Shown here: positions 46,296 to 56,071 of the stretch, one piece after another
Numbering within the stretch: the stretch's first letter is position 1
Layout of the letters: each line of letters starts with the position of its first letter
Assembly: GCA_041394705.1 (NCBI GenBank)
Contig: JAWKHS010000014.1
Location: 105,830-169,829, forward strand
DNA from: Vicinamibacterales bacterium
GTDB lineage: Bacteria; Acidobacteriota; Vicinamibacteria; Vicinamibacterales; UBA2999
Direction of reading: 5' to 3'
DNA length: 64,000 nucleotides
The notes under the pieces: model-generated
Told to the model about the DNA's origin: nothing
Databases searched by the model: none
What the model saw: the letters and a program-made list of their open reading frames with translations, nothing else
Program-made: the position numbers and the translations under genes

Positions 46296-47450
46296 CTACC
46301 GCCCTCCGGCCGCCGGCGGCGCCTCGGCCGCCGCGCCGGCCTCGCGTGGGGCCACGGGCATGCCGTCGCCGATCTTCTGGACCCCGGACACGATCAGGCG
46401 CTCTCCTGCGGTGAGACCACGCTCCACGACGTAGTCGTTGCCGACCAGCGGCCCGAGCCCGAGGGCACGCTGGCGCGCCACGGTGGCCTGGCCGTCCTGC
46501 TCCGCCACGAACGCGAAGAACTGGCCGTTCACCCGGGTCACGGCCACGAGGGGCACGGTGAGGGCCTCGTCCGACCGCCACACGATGCGGGCGCGGACGT
46601 ACTGGTCGTTGCGCAGGCCGCCGGGCCTGTCGAGCGCGGCCTTGGCCAGGACGGACTGGGTGGCCGGGTCGACCGACGGCGCCACGAATGTGATGGCTGC
46701 CTCGCGGACGACGGCACCCGCGGTGTCCACGAGGCGGACCGGCAGGCCCAGCCGCAGGTCCGGCGCCTGCTGGACCGGCACCTGAACGTACACCTCGAGT
46801 CCCTGGTTGTCGTCGATCGTGGTCAGCACGGTGGAGCGCGTGACACGGTCGCCCGTGCGCACGGGAATGTCCCCGACGACGCCGGCGACCGGCGCCAGCA
46901 CGCGGTGGTAGCCGAGCTCGACCCGCTGCTCGCGAATCTGCTGGTCCAGCGCGGCGAGCTGCGCCTCCCCCGCCTTCAGCGTGGCCTCGGCCTGGTCCAC
47001 GTCCTGACGGCTCACGGCCCCGGCGTCGAGCAAGGTCGAGAGCCGCGCCGTCTGCTGGCGCCAATACGCGAGGTCGGCCTCCCGCGCCGCGCGCTGCGCT
47101 TCGAGGGTGGCGACGGCGGCCTCCTGACGACCCGCGTCGATCTCCATCAGCACCGCCCCGGCGCGCACTTGAGTGCCCGACGTGACGACGATCCGCGTCA
47201 GGAACCCCTCGACCTGCGGCTGCACGGTGACTGACCGTCTCGACTTCACGATGCCGATGAACTCGCTCGTGTGCTCGACGCGCGTGGCCGCCATCGGCCG
47301 GACCTCCACCGGCATCGCCGGCATGCCGCCTCCGGGACCGGGGCCCGCGCCGCCGGGTGCCTCGGATCGACAGGCCGCGGCGACGAGGCCGGCCGCCACG
47401 ATCGCGATCGCGCGCGCAAGAGGAACACGAACCGGGCAGGGGTGCGTCAT
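46296..47450 (-). CDS. RND efflux periplasmic adaptor (MFP)
   Basis: The 384-aa lipoprotein (lipobox VAAAC) is a membrane fusion protein. A lipoyl half-motif (RSVTVQPQVEGFLTRIVV), an alpha-hairpin with heptads (TLEAQRAAREADLAYWRQQ, AEATLKAGEAQLAALDQQI), then the second lipoyl half (GYHRVLAPVAGVVGDIPVRTGD) and beta-barrel/membrane-proximal domains follow in order. ATG 47450 has GGAG at a good distance; a GTG at 47465 is possible. It starts the operon adaptor-RND-TolC (6-nt gap to the permease). No TetR or MarR regulator is adjacent; gatC diverges upstream. Confidence 0.94.
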   Translation of the reverse strand: MTHPCPVRVPLARAIAIVAAGLVAAACRSEAPGGAGPGPGGGMPAMPVEVRPMAATRVEHTSEFIGIVKSRRSVTVQPQVEGFLTRIVVTSGTQVRAGAVLMEIDAGRQEAAVATLEAQRAAREADLAYWRQQTARLSTLLDAGAVSRQDVDQAEATLKAGEAQLAALDQQIREQRVELGYHRVLAPVAGVVGDIPVRTGDRVTRSTVLTTIDDNQGLEVYVQVPVQQAPDLRLGLPVRLVDTAGAVVREAAITFVAPSVDPATQSVLAKAALDRPGGLRNDQYVRARIVWRSDEALTVPLVAVTRVNGQFFAFVAEQDGQATVARQRALGLGPLVGNDYVVERGLTAGERLIVSGVQKIGDGMPVAPREAGAAAEAPPAAGGR

Positions 47451-47568
47451 CTCCGAGAACTCCACAGGCGGGAGTCGAGCAGCGGACGGCCGCAGGGCTC
47501 GACGGCGGGATGTTGCATTGTAGCCTCACTCGCGCGGGCCGGGGAAGGCTCCGGCGTAACTTCCGTGG

Positions 47569-47574
47569 TACGAT
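47569..47574 (+). promoter_or_regulatory. -10 element of a probable leaderless gatC promoter
   Basis: TACGAT, then 7 nt (TCGCGGG) and the gatC ATG at 47582. No -35 hexamer is evident. The interval also separates gatC from the divergent efflux operon. Confidence 0.4.
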
Positions 47575-47581
47575 TCGCGGG

Positions 47582-47884
47582 ATGTCCGCGTCCCCGCTCG
47601 ACGATCAGGAAGTACGCCGGATTGCGGCGCTCGCCCGCCTGGCGCTGACCGACGACGAAGTGGCGCTGTTCGGCCGACAGCTCTCCGACATTCTGGAGTA
47701 CGTCCGGCAAGTGCAGGGCGAGCCCACCGAGGGCGTGACGGCCATGTCACACGTGACGGCCGGCGATCCCCACGAGCGCGCGGACGACGCCCGCCCGTCG
47801 CTGGCTCGAGCCGCCGCGCTCGGCAACGCGCCGGACGCGGCGCCGGAAGCCGGCCTCTTCAAGGTCCCGCGAGTCATCGGATGA
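47582..47884 (+). CDS. gatC: Asp-tRNA(Asn)/Glu-tRNA(Gln) amidotransferase subunit C
   Basis: The 100-aa protein has the GatC pattern: LDDQEVRRIAALARLALTDDEV, FGRQLSDILEYVRQVQ, and a C-terminal ARAAALGNAPDA...GLFKVPRVI block. GatC stabilises the GatA-GatB complex that makes Gln-tRNA(Gln) or Asn-tRNA(Asn) by transamidation. The start ATG fits the family and lies 7 nt after the candidate -10. Its stop overlaps gatA (ATGA). gatB is not in this window. Confidence 0.95.
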   Translation: MSASPLDDQEVRRIAALARLALTDDEVALFGRQLSDILEYVRQVQGEPTEGVTAMSHVTAGDPHERADDARPSLARAAALGNAPDAAPEAGLFKVPRVIG

Positions 47885-49356
47885 GCGCGGCTCCGGGGTC
47901 GGTCGTCGCCACGCGCGAGGCGGTCCGGCGCGGCGAGCGGACGGCGGCGTCCGTCGTCGACGACGCGCTTTCGGCCATCACGGCGGTGGAGCCGGCCGTG
48001 TCGGCGTTCCTGAGTGTCGCGGCGGACGACGCGCGCCGACAGGCCGCCGCCGTCGACGCGGCCCGTGCCGCGGGCCGGCCGCTCGGGCCGCTGGCGGGCG
48101 TTCCCGTCGCGGTGAAGGACAACATCTGCACCAGGGGCATTCCTACCACGGCAGGCTCGCGCATCCTGCGGGGATTCGTTCCCCCTTACGACGCGACCGT
48201 CGTGGAGCGGCTGACGGCGGCCGGCGCCATCGTGATAGGCAAGACGAACTGCGACGAGTTCGCGATGGGATCCTCCACCGAGAACTCCGCGTTCGGCCCT
48301 ACCGCCAATCCGTGGTCCACGGCGCACGCGCCGGGCGGGTCGAGCGGCGGATCGGCCGTGGCGGTCGCGACGCGCGCCGTGCCGGCGTCGCTCGGGTCGG
48401 ATACCGGCGGATCGATCCGCCAGCCGGCGGCGTTCTGCGGCATCGTCGGCCTCAAGCCGTCGTACGGCCGGGTCTCGCGGTACGGGCTGCTGGCCTTTGC
48501 CTCGTCACTCGATCAGATCGGTCCGTTCACGACGACGGTCGAGGACGCCGGCGAGCTCCTCGCCGTGCTCGCCGGCGCCGACCCGCGGGATGCGACCAGC
48601 GCCGACGTGCCGGCTGTCGCGCCGGTGCCCGAAGCGTCAGGCGTCGCGGGCCTCAGGATCGGCGTGCCGCGGGCGTTCATCGAGGGTGTGGAGGCGAGCG
48701 TCGCTGCCGCATTCGAGTCCGCGCTCGCGACGTGGCGTGACCTGGGCGCCATCGTGGTCGACGTCACCCTGCCCCACGTGTCCCTGGCGATCCCCGTCTA
48801 CTACCTGATCGCCACGGCGGAAGCGAGCTCGAATTTGGCGCGGTACGACGGCGCGCGCTACGGCTACCGGGCGGCGCTGGACGCCGCGGACTCGGTCCGC
48901 ACGATGTACGAGCGCACGCGCGACGAAGGGTTCGGCGCTGAAGTGAAGCGGCGGATCATGCTCGGCACCTACGTTCTGAGCGCCGGCTACTACGACGCGT
49001 ACTATCTCAAGGCGCAGCGGGTGCGGGCGAAGCTGCGCGATGCCTACCGGGAGGTGCTGTCCACCGTGGACGTCATCGCGACGCCGACCACGCCGACGCC
49101 GGCCTTCAGGCTCGGCGAGAAGGTGGCAGACCCGCTCCAGATGTATCTGGCGGACATCTTCACGGTGAGCGCGAATCTGGTGGGAGTGCCCGCGGTGAGC
49201 GTGCCGTGCGGAGTGTCGCCGGACGGGCTGCCGCTCGGCTGTCAGCTCACGGCCCGCATGTGGGACGAGGCTACGCTCATCCGGTTCGGCACGGCGTTCC
49301 AGGGCAGCACCGACTGGCACCGCCGGGTGCCCACGGTCGCGGCGCCGAGGGCCTGA
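47881..49356 (+). CDS. gatA: Asp-tRNA(Asn)/Glu-tRNA(Gln) amidotransferase subunit A
   Basis: The 491-aa amidase-signature enzyme releases ammonia from glutamine for tRNA transamidation. The catalytic Lys79 (VAVKDN), cis-Ser154 (PGGSSGGS) and Ser178 (SDTGGSIRQPAAFCG) are at the family positions. Other conserved blocks are TAGSRIL, KTNCDEFAMGSSTENSAFG and the C-terminal GVPAVSVPCG. It is translationally coupled to gatC. Confidence 0.97.
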   Translation: MSAAPGSVVATREAVRRGERTAASVVDDALSAITAVEPAVSAFLSVAADDARRQAAAVDAARAAGRPLGPLAGVPVAVKDNICTRGIPTTAGSRILRGFVPPYDATVVERLTAAGAIVIGKTNCDEFAMGSSTENSAFGPTANPWSTAHAPGGSSGGSAVAVATRAVPASLGSDTGGSIRQPAAFCGIVGLKPSYGRVSRYGLLAFASSLDQIGPFTTTVEDAGELLAVLAGADPRDATSADVPAVAPVPEASGVAGLRIGVPRAFIEGVEASVAAAFESALATWRDLGAIVVDVTLPHVSLAIPVYYLIATAEASSNLARYDGARYGYRAALDAADSVRTMYERTRDEGFGAEVKRRIMLGTYVLSAGYYDAYYLKAQRVRAKLRDAYREVLSTVDVIATPTTPTPAFRLGEKVADPLQMYLADIFTVSANLVGVPAVSVPCGVSPDGLPLGCQLTARMWDEATLIRFGTAFQGSTDWHRRVPTVAAPRA

Positions 49357-49363
49357 CGGCTGG

Positions 49364-49693
49364 TCAGGCAGCCACGGCCGGCCGCTTCACGAGCGACCAG
49401 ACGACCAGGCCAAGCAGGACGAACGGAACGAGGGGCAGGAGGACGGCCAGGGCGGCGACACCCAGCGCCACGACCAGCACTCCGCCAACGCCAACCACGA
49501 GGACGGGCGCCAGTGCCAGCAGCGCCACCATCCCGACGGCGCCGGCGATCGCACCGACGATCAGGCGCACCAGGCCGAGGACCAGCCTGACGGGGAAGAA
49601 GACGATCTTCAGGATCAGCCAGACGACCCCGAGCAACCCGACGACGAGCGCGCCCATCGTCGCGACGGCTCCCATGGCGAACAGCGTGCCCAT
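49364..49693 (-). CDS. Small multi-pass membrane protein, unknown
   Basis: The 109-aa protein is almost entirely hydrophobic, with three or four predicted helices (MGALVVGLLGVVWLILKIVFF, AGAVGMVALLALAPVLVVGVG, LPLVPFVLLGLVVWSL in separate stretches) and a short basic tail. A clear Shine-Dalgarno (GGAGG) precedes the ATG. I recognise no family. It converges on gatA with a 7-bp gap and shares strand with the omega-like gene 70 bp upstream. Confidence 0.6.
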   Translation of the reverse strand: MGTLFAMGAVATMGALVVGLLGVVWLILKIVFFPVRLVLGLVRLIVGAIAGAVGMVALLALAPVLVVGVGGVLVVALGVAALAVLLPLVPFVLLGLVVWSLVKRPAVAA

Positions 49694-49763
49694 GTCCTGC
49701 CTCCTCGCGGGCAGCCGGGCTGCCCACTGGAGGGGACGTGCCGTGGCGCCGAGGGGTTCCGTG

Positions 49764-50024
49764 CTACCGCTTCTCGAGGAGCACGGCGAACTCCGGCAGG
49801 TCCCACTCGACCAGCTGGTGGTTCACCTCTTCCATCGCCAGCCGCTCTGGCTTCACGGCGCGAGCGGTGCCGGCGTCGAGCCGCACCTTCGCGCCCTTGC
49901 GCAGCTGCTTGGCGCGCGCCGCGGCGACGTCGACATACAGGAAGCGGCTTTCGATCGGGCGGCCCTGCGGACGGACCACCGGGGCCTCGGCCTCGGCTTC
50001 CGGGGCGATTTCGTGCTCGGACAT
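49764..50024 (-). CDS. rpoZ: RNA polymerase omega subunit-like protein
   Basis: The 86-aa protein has an acidic N-terminus, then RFLYVDVAAARAKQLRKGAKVRL, near a PVRPQGRPIES lead-in, and VKPERLAMEEVNHQLVEWDLPE. This matches the core omega pattern, a RAKQL helix followed by KP-R-A-EEV. Omega binds the RNA polymerase beta' subunit and aids assembly. The usual start motif near the active DNA-binding end is weakly conserved, so the assignment is probable rather than certain. It lies between two small membrane-protein genes instead of the gmk/priA neighbourhood seen in other bacteria. Confidence 0.65.
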   Translation of the reverse strand: MSEHEIAPEAEAEAPVVRPQGRPIESRFLYVDVAAARAKQLRKGAKVRLDAGTARAVKPERLAMEEVNHQLVEWDLPEFAVLLEKR

Positions 50025-50058
50025 AGCCTTTCAGCTTAGCCGACCCGTCGCCTCTGCA

Positions 50059-50421
50059 TCAACTCTTTCGGGAGGACGCGGTCGGCCCGACGAACGCCCC
50101 CGCCACCCAGGCCGCCACGCCGGTCACGAAGGCCCCGATGACGGCCGATCCGAACGACGCCACACGAAACCCCGGCACGAGGGCCGCGGCGAGACTGAAG
50201 GCCGCCCCGTTGACGACCAGGTAGAACAGCCCCAGCGTCAGCACGGTGAGCGGAAAGGTCAGGAAGGTCAGGACGGGCCGGACGACGGTATTCACGACAC
50301 CCAGAACACCGGCCCCGACGATCAAGGCGCCCGGTGACGCGAAGGACACGCCCGGAACGATCGCGGAAGTGACCCACAACGCCACCGCCAGCACGACCCA
50401 GTGAACGACGAAGCTCGCCAT
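50059..50421 (-). CDS. PF04020-family four-helix membrane protein (phage holin family IV-like)
   Basis: The 120-aa protein has four predicted helices and the family arrangement: VVHWVVLAVALWVTSAIVPGV, GALIVGAGVLGVVNTVVRPVLTFLTFPLTVLTLGLFYLVVNG (two helices) and a final helix with FVTGVAAWVAGAFV. The NTVVRPVL-FLTFPLTVLTLGLF core is typical. Despite the holin-superfamily name these are common chromosomal proteins without phage association. A GAGGGGG site precedes the ATG. Confidence 0.85.
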   Translation of the reverse strand: MASFVVHWVVLAVALWVTSAIVPGVSFASPGALIVGAGVLGVVNTVVRPVLTFLTFPLTVLTLGLFYLVVNGAAFSLAAALVPGFRVASFGSAVIGAFVTGVAAWVAGAFVGPTASSRKS

Positions 50422-50486
50422 GTGTCCCCCTCACCCACTGGTGGCCGGCCCGCGCAGGACCCCGTGCCCAACGGTGCCAGTCCGGC

Positions 50487-50888
50487 CTACGACGCGACCG
50501 CGACCGGAATCGTCCGCGGCCGAGCCGCTTCGCGCGCCGGGAGACGCACCGTCAGGACGCCGTCGCGGTAGTCCGCGGCCACCTGGCCGGTATCCACCGA
50601 CCCAGGCAGCGCGAACCGCCGGGTGAACCGCCCGTAGGGGCGCTCGACGCGCCGGACGCCCTCGCGGGCCACGTCGGCCGGCCAGGCACGTTCGCCGCTG
50701 ATCGTGAGCGTCCCGCGCTCGACGGTGACGGCGATGTCCTCGCGCCTCGTCTCCGGTAGCTCGGCCTTCAGCACGAGGGTCTTGTCTGCCGCCTCGTAGA
50801 TGTCCACGGGAGGCACCCACGTGCCCCGCGTCGCGTCGTTCGCCGTGCCCGTCCAGCCCCGAATCGGATCGAAACGCACGATGGCCAT
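50487..50888 (-). CDS. Small heat shock protein, Hsp20 family
   Basis: The 133-aa chaperone starts MAIVRFDPIRGW. The alpha-crystallin domain has PPVDIYEAADKTLVLKAELPE, EDIAVTVERGTLTISGER, RFTRRFALPGSVD and VAADYRDGVLTVRLP. It binds unfolding proteins without ATP and hands them to DnaK. ATG 50888 is the family start; an in-frame start 13 codons upstream lacks a signal. It is 54 nt downstream of dnaK on the same strand, with a perfect hairpin in between, so the two are probably cotranscribed. Confidence 0.93.
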   Translation of the reverse strand: MAIVRFDPIRGWTGTANDATRGTWVPPVDIYEAADKTLVLKAELPETRREDIAVTVERGTLTISGERAWPADVAREGVRRVERPYGRFTRRFALPGSVDTGQVAADYRDGVLTVRLPAREAARPRTIPVAVAS

Positions 50889-50913
50889 CGCCTGCTCCTG
50901 TGGTGTTCGTCGA

Positions 50914-50937
50914 AGCCCGGAGCGCACGCTCCGGGCT
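50914..50937. terminator. Perfect inverted repeat between dnaK and hsp20
   Basis: Arms AGCCCGGAGCG and CGCTCCGGGCT (11 bp each) are separated by two bases. It may act as an attenuator, a processing or stability hairpin, or be a dispersed palindromic repeat element. No T-run follows. Confidence 0.45.
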
Positions 50938-50942
50938 CCGGC

Positions 50943-52844
<1,902 letters not shown>

Positions 52845-52874
52845 GCGTCGACTCCTCTCGTCGTGTCTGAAGCG

Positions 52875-52902
52875 AGTCTACCACGTCGTTAGTTTCGATC
52901 AA
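52875..52902 (-). promoter_or_regulatory. Candidate dnaK promoter
   Basis: On the minus strand TTGATC (52897-52902), a 16-nt spacer, then TAGACT (52875-52880). Transcription would start near 52868, giving a ~25-nt leader with a Shine-Dalgarno site. The region is AT-rich compared with its surroundings. Confidence 0.45.
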
Positions 52903-52910
52903 GCATATTT

Positions 52911-52931
52911 TATTAGTCACATACACTCATA
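52911..52931. promoter_or_regulatory. HAIR-like (HspR-type) operator candidate upstream of dnaK
   Basis: Read on the minus strand, TATGAGT-N7-ACTAATA has the half-site spacing of the HspR operator (consensus CTTGAGT-N7-ACTCAAG), matching 5 and 4 of 7 positions. It lies 8 nt upstream of the putative -35. The match is weak and no hspR gene is in the window. Confidence 0.25.
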
Positions 52932-52956
52932 TTCTGATCTTCCTCTTTGTTGGTTC

Positions 52957-52972
52957 GCAGGCGCTCGCCTGC
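52957..52972. promoter_or_regulatory. Palindrome in the dnaK-hsp20 divergent region
   Basis: GCAGGCG-CT-CGCCTGC, a 7-bp perfect inverted repeat with a 2-nt centre. It could be an operator serving either gene; no regulator is identified. Confidence 0.25.
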
Positions 52973-53128
52973 CATCCCGACGCGAGGGCACGCTACCTGC
53001 CCGCTGGGGACCGCGGCGCGCGACGCCGGACGAGACCTACGGATGTTCGGGTCGCCGCAGGAGTTGGCGCCGCTCCGGGCCGTGGCGTGCGCGGCTGCGC
53101 AGTACAATGGCGCCTCGGTCCCGCCCGC

Positions 53129-53599
53129 ATGCCCCCGCTGACCCGCCTCCCCATCTCCTCGGACGTCGGTGACGTCTCGGCCGACGTGCGCCGCCTCTTC
53201 GAGGAACTGCTGAAGCAGCGCCCCGAACGCCGCCACCAGATCGTGGGCGAATGCCTCCCGCTCCTGGACGTGTTCGAGACACGCGAGGCCATCGAACTCG
53301 CCGTGGATCTGCCGGGTGTCCCGCCCCAGAACATCCGGATCCTGGTCCGGGCCGGTGTCGTGATCGTGGCGGGAGAGAAGGACCGGCCGGAACACGTGGC
53401 GCGGGGCTCGGCCAGCTTCCACCTGGTGGAGCGCGACTTCGGACGCTTCGCGCGGGCCGTCCGGGTCCACGTCGCCATCGACGCTGCCCGGGCGACGGCC
53501 GCCATGCGGGAGGGCGAGCTGCGGGTCCGCCTGCCGAAGATCGACGAGCGTCGCGGCGTAGCGATCGCGGTGCCGATCTCGACGGACGTCGTGCGATGA
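53129..53599 (+). CDS. Hsp20-family protein, divergent
   Basis: The 156-aa protein has an alpha-crystallin domain (PLLDVFETREAIELAVDLPGV, PQNIRILVRAGVVIVAGEKDR, FHLVERDFGRFARAVRV, ATAAMREGELRVRLPKI). Its N-terminal arm is longer than in the other Hsp20 here. A TACAAT sequence at 53103-53108 lies 20 nt before the ATG and may be its promoter. The stop overlaps the phosphodiesterase start (ATGA), an uncommon link between a chaperone and an RNA-metabolism gene. Confidence 0.85.
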   Translation: MPPLTRLPISSDVGDVSADVRRLFEELLKQRPERRHQIVGECLPLLDVFETREAIELAVDLPGVPPQNIRILVRAGVVIVAGEKDRPEHVARGSASFHLVERDFGRFARAVRVHVAIDAARATAAMREGELRVRLPKIDERRGVAIAVPISTDVVR

Positions 53600-54420
53600 G
53601 GCTGCTGTTCATCGGCGACATCGTCGGGCGGCCGGGTCGCGACCTCGTGAAGCGGGGTCTGGCCGGCCTGGTCGCCAGCCATGACATCGACTTCGTCATC
53701 GCGAACGGTGAGAACGCCGCCGCCGGCTTCGGCATCACGCGTGAGATCGGGGACCAGCTGCTGAAGGACGGCGTCGACGTGCTGACCTCCGGCAACCACA
53801 TCTGGGACAAGAAGGAAGCCCTCGACTACATCGCGGTCGAGCCCCGCCTGCTCCGCCCGGCGAACTACCCGGCCGGCGCCCCCGGCAAGGGCTCCGTCGT
53901 GGCGACGGCACGCAACGGCGTCAGGGTCGGCGTGGTGAACGTGATGGGACGCGTCTATCTGGCGAATATCGACGACCCCTTCACCGGGGCCCGCCGCGAG
54001 ATCGAGCGCGTGAAGGCGGACGGCGCTGCCCTGGTGTTCGTGGACGTGCACGCCGAAGTGACCTCCGAGAAGATCGCCATGGGCTGGTACCTGGACGGCC
54101 TGGCCACGGCCGTCGTCGGCACGCACACCCACGTGCAGACCGCCGACGATCGAGTGCTGCCGAAGGGCACGGCATACCTCACCGACGTGGGCATGACCGG
54201 CCCCCACGACGGCGTCATCGGCGTGGAGAAGGACGCCGTCCTCGGCAAGTTCCTCTCGGCGCTGCCCGCCCGCTTCGAAACCGCGTCCGGTGACCCGCGC
54301 CTGCACGCCGTCGTCGTGACGGCCGACGTCGAGACAGGGCTCGCCACCGGTATCACGCGCCTCAACCTCACGGCCGCGGAGCTCGAACGGCTGGCGCACC
54401 CGGCCGGCCAGCAGGCGTGA
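53596..54420 (+). CDS. ymdB: YmdB-type metallophosphoesterase (TIGR00282 family)
   Basis: The 274-aa protein has the dimetal phosphoesterase motifs FIGDIVGRPGRD, NGENAAAGFGI, TSGNHIWD, VDVHAEVTSEK and VGTHTHVQTADD. Bacillus YmdB is a 2',3'-cyclic-nucleotide phosphodiesterase affecting biofilm and motility genes; the role here is inferred from family only. It overlaps hsp20 upstream (ATGA) and xseA downstream (GTGA). Confidence 0.93.
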   Translation: MRLLFIGDIVGRPGRDLVKRGLAGLVASHDIDFVIANGENAAAGFGITREIGDQLLKDGVDVLTSGNHIWDKKEALDYIAVEPRLLRPANYPAGAPGKGSVVATARNGVRVGVVNVMGRVYLANIDDPFTGARREIERVKADGAALVFVDVHAEVTSEKIAMGWYLDGLATAVVGTHTHVQTADDRVLPKGTAYLTDVGMTGPHDGVIGVEKDAVLGKFLSALPARFETASGDPRLHAVVVTADVETGLATGITRLNLTAAELERLAHPAGQQA

Positions 54421-55820
54421 CCCCGAGCCGTCTTCCGTTCGACGACGCGGCGCCGCCCCCGCCGCGCCGGCGGGTCGTCACGGTGAGCGAGCTCACGGCG
54501 AACCTCCGCACCCTGGTCGAATCGGAGTTTCCGGAAGTCTGGGTCGAAGGCGAGCTGTCGGGGGCGCGGCTCTGGAACACCGGGCACCTCTATTTCACCC
54601 TCAAGGACGCCCACGCCCAGATCAAGGGCGTGATGTTCCGGACCTCGCTGCGGCTGCTGCGCTTCAAGCCCGAGGACGGCGCCCGGGTCGTCGCGCGCGG
54701 ACGCCTCAGCGTGTACGACCCGCGGGGCGAGTACCAGCTGGTGTGCGAGCACATGGAGCCTCGCGGCCTCGGCGCGCTGCAACTCGCCTACGAGCAGCTG
54801 CGCAGGACGCTCGCGGCGGAAGGGCTGTTCGACGACGCCAGGAAACGGCCCCTGCCGGCCCTCCCGCGGCGCATCGGCATCGTGACGTCCCGCGATGGCG
54901 CCGCGCTCCGGGACATCGTGCGCGTGCTGCGGCGCCGCTACCCCAACGCGCACCTGGTGATCGCACCGGCCAGGGTGCAAGGCGACGGCGCAGCGCTCGA
55001 GATCGCGCGGGCGCTGAGGCGGATCGGCGCGGTCCCTGGCGTGGACGTCGTGATCGCGGGCCGCGGCGGCGGCTCCATCGAAGACCTCTGGGCCTTCAAC
55101 GAGGAGGCCGTGGCCCGGGCCATCGCCAGCTGCCCGGTGCCAGTCATCTCCGCCGTCGGCCACGAGACGGACGTGACCATCGCGGACTTCGTCGCCGACC
55201 TGCGGGCGCCGACGCCCTCGGCCGCCGCCGAGATCGTCGTCGGCCGCAAGGACGAGTTCGTCCGCCGCATCGTCTCGCAGGGCGCGCACGCGCGGGCGGC
55301 GCTCCGGGCGCTGCTGCAGCGCTCGGCCGCGCGCCTGCACCAGCTCGAGGCCCGCCCGGCGCTGGCGGGCTTCCCCGGGCGCGTGGCGCTGCGCCAGCGC
55401 TATGTCACCGAACTCGGCGCTTCGCTGCGGGCGGCGGGATCGGCGGCGACCGGCGGCCGGCGCCGGCGACTCGAGATGCTGGGCCGCTCGCTGGACGCGT
55501 TCCGCCCGCGGGAGCGCCTCGCCCGGATGCGGGCCGCCGTCGTGGCGTACCGCGGGCGCCTCGACGGCGCCGTGCGGACGACGCTCCATCGCGCCGAGTC
55601 GCGCAGCCGCGAGGCCGCGGCCGGTCTGCACGCGATGAGCCCGCTGGCGGTCCTCGCACGCGGCTACGCCGTATGCTGGACCGACGATCGCCGCACCGTC
55701 GTGCGGCGCGCGGATCAGGTGGCGCCTGGCGACACGATTCGCGTCACGCTGGGGAGCGGCGAGCTCGGATGCGAGGTGCGCGAGGTGGCCGACGACCCGG
55801 CCGCGCGAGGACGGGCCTGA
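54417..55820 (+). CDS. xseA: Exodeoxyribonuclease VII large subunit
   Basis: The 467-aa protein has an N-terminal OB-fold (TVSELTANLRTLVES, VWVEGELSGARLWNTGHLYFTLKD), then the catalytic core with RIGIVTSRDGAALRDI, VIAGRGGGSIEDLWAFNEEAVARAI and ISAVGHETDVTIADFVADLRAPTPSAAAE as separate blocks, then the coiled-coil helices. It degrades single-stranded DNA with XseB. The start is GTG 54417, overlapping the previous stop. Its stop overlaps xseB (TGATG). Confidence 0.96.
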   Translation: MTPSRLPFDDAAPPPPRRRVVTVSELTANLRTLVESEFPEVWVEGELSGARLWNTGHLYFTLKDAHAQIKGVMFRTSLRLLRFKPEDGARVVARGRLSVYDPRGEYQLVCEHMEPRGLGALQLAYEQLRRTLAAEGLFDDARKRPLPALPRRIGIVTSRDGAALRDIVRVLRRRYPNAHLVIAPARVQGDGAALEIARALRRIGAVPGVDVVIAGRGGGSIEDLWAFNEEAVARAIASCPVPVISAVGHETDVTIADFVADLRAPTPSAAAEIVVGRKDEFVRRIVSQGAHARAALRALLQRSAARLHQLEARPALAGFPGRVALRQRYVTELGASLRAAGSAATGGRRRRLEMLGRSLDAFRPRERLARMRAAVVAYRGRLDGAVRTTLHRAESRSREAAAGLHAMSPLAVLARGYAVCWTDDRRTVVRRADQVAPGDTIRVTLGSGELGCEVREVADDPAARGRA

Positions 55821-56071
55821 TGGACGAAACGACGATCAAGGACTTCGAGGCGGCGCTGGCGGAGCTGGCTGGCATCGTGAAGAAGCTGGAGGAGGGTGAC
55901 CTCGCGCTCGAGGCGTCGCTGGCGCTCTACGAGCGCGGCGTCCGGCTGCAGCGCTATTGCCACGAGCGGCTCGAGGCGGCGGAACGTCGCATCGAGATAT
56001 TGAGCGACCGGGGCGAACTCGTGCCGGCCCCGCCCGATCTCACCGACATCGGCCACGATGACGACCACTAG
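55820..56071 (+). CDS. xseB: Exodeoxyribonuclease VII small subunit
   Basis: The 83-aa protein has the XseB helical hairpin: FEAALAELAGIVKKLEEGDLALEASLALYERG, seen as FEAALAEL, EGDLALEASL and YERGVRLQRYC, with AERRIEIL after. Several XseB subunits coat the XseA helix. It is coupled to xseA by TGATG and overlaps ispA by 14 nt. Confidence 0.95.
   Translation: MDETTIKDFEAALAELAGIVKKLEEGDLALEASLALYERGVRLQRYCHERLEAAERRIEILSDRGELVPAPPDLTDIGHDDDH

Noticed and set aside
50059..50421. Possible prophage remnant suggested by the holin-like protein
   Set aside because: No endolysin, integrase or other phage gene is near; this membrane family is common on bacterial chromosomes.
52845..53128. CIRCE operator for HrcA
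   Set aside because: No TTAGCACTC-N9-GAGTGCTAA-like repeat is present.
52947..53141. Short frame in the dnaK-hsp20 interval
   Set aside because: No ribosome site, no conserved pattern, and it covers the probable regulatory region.
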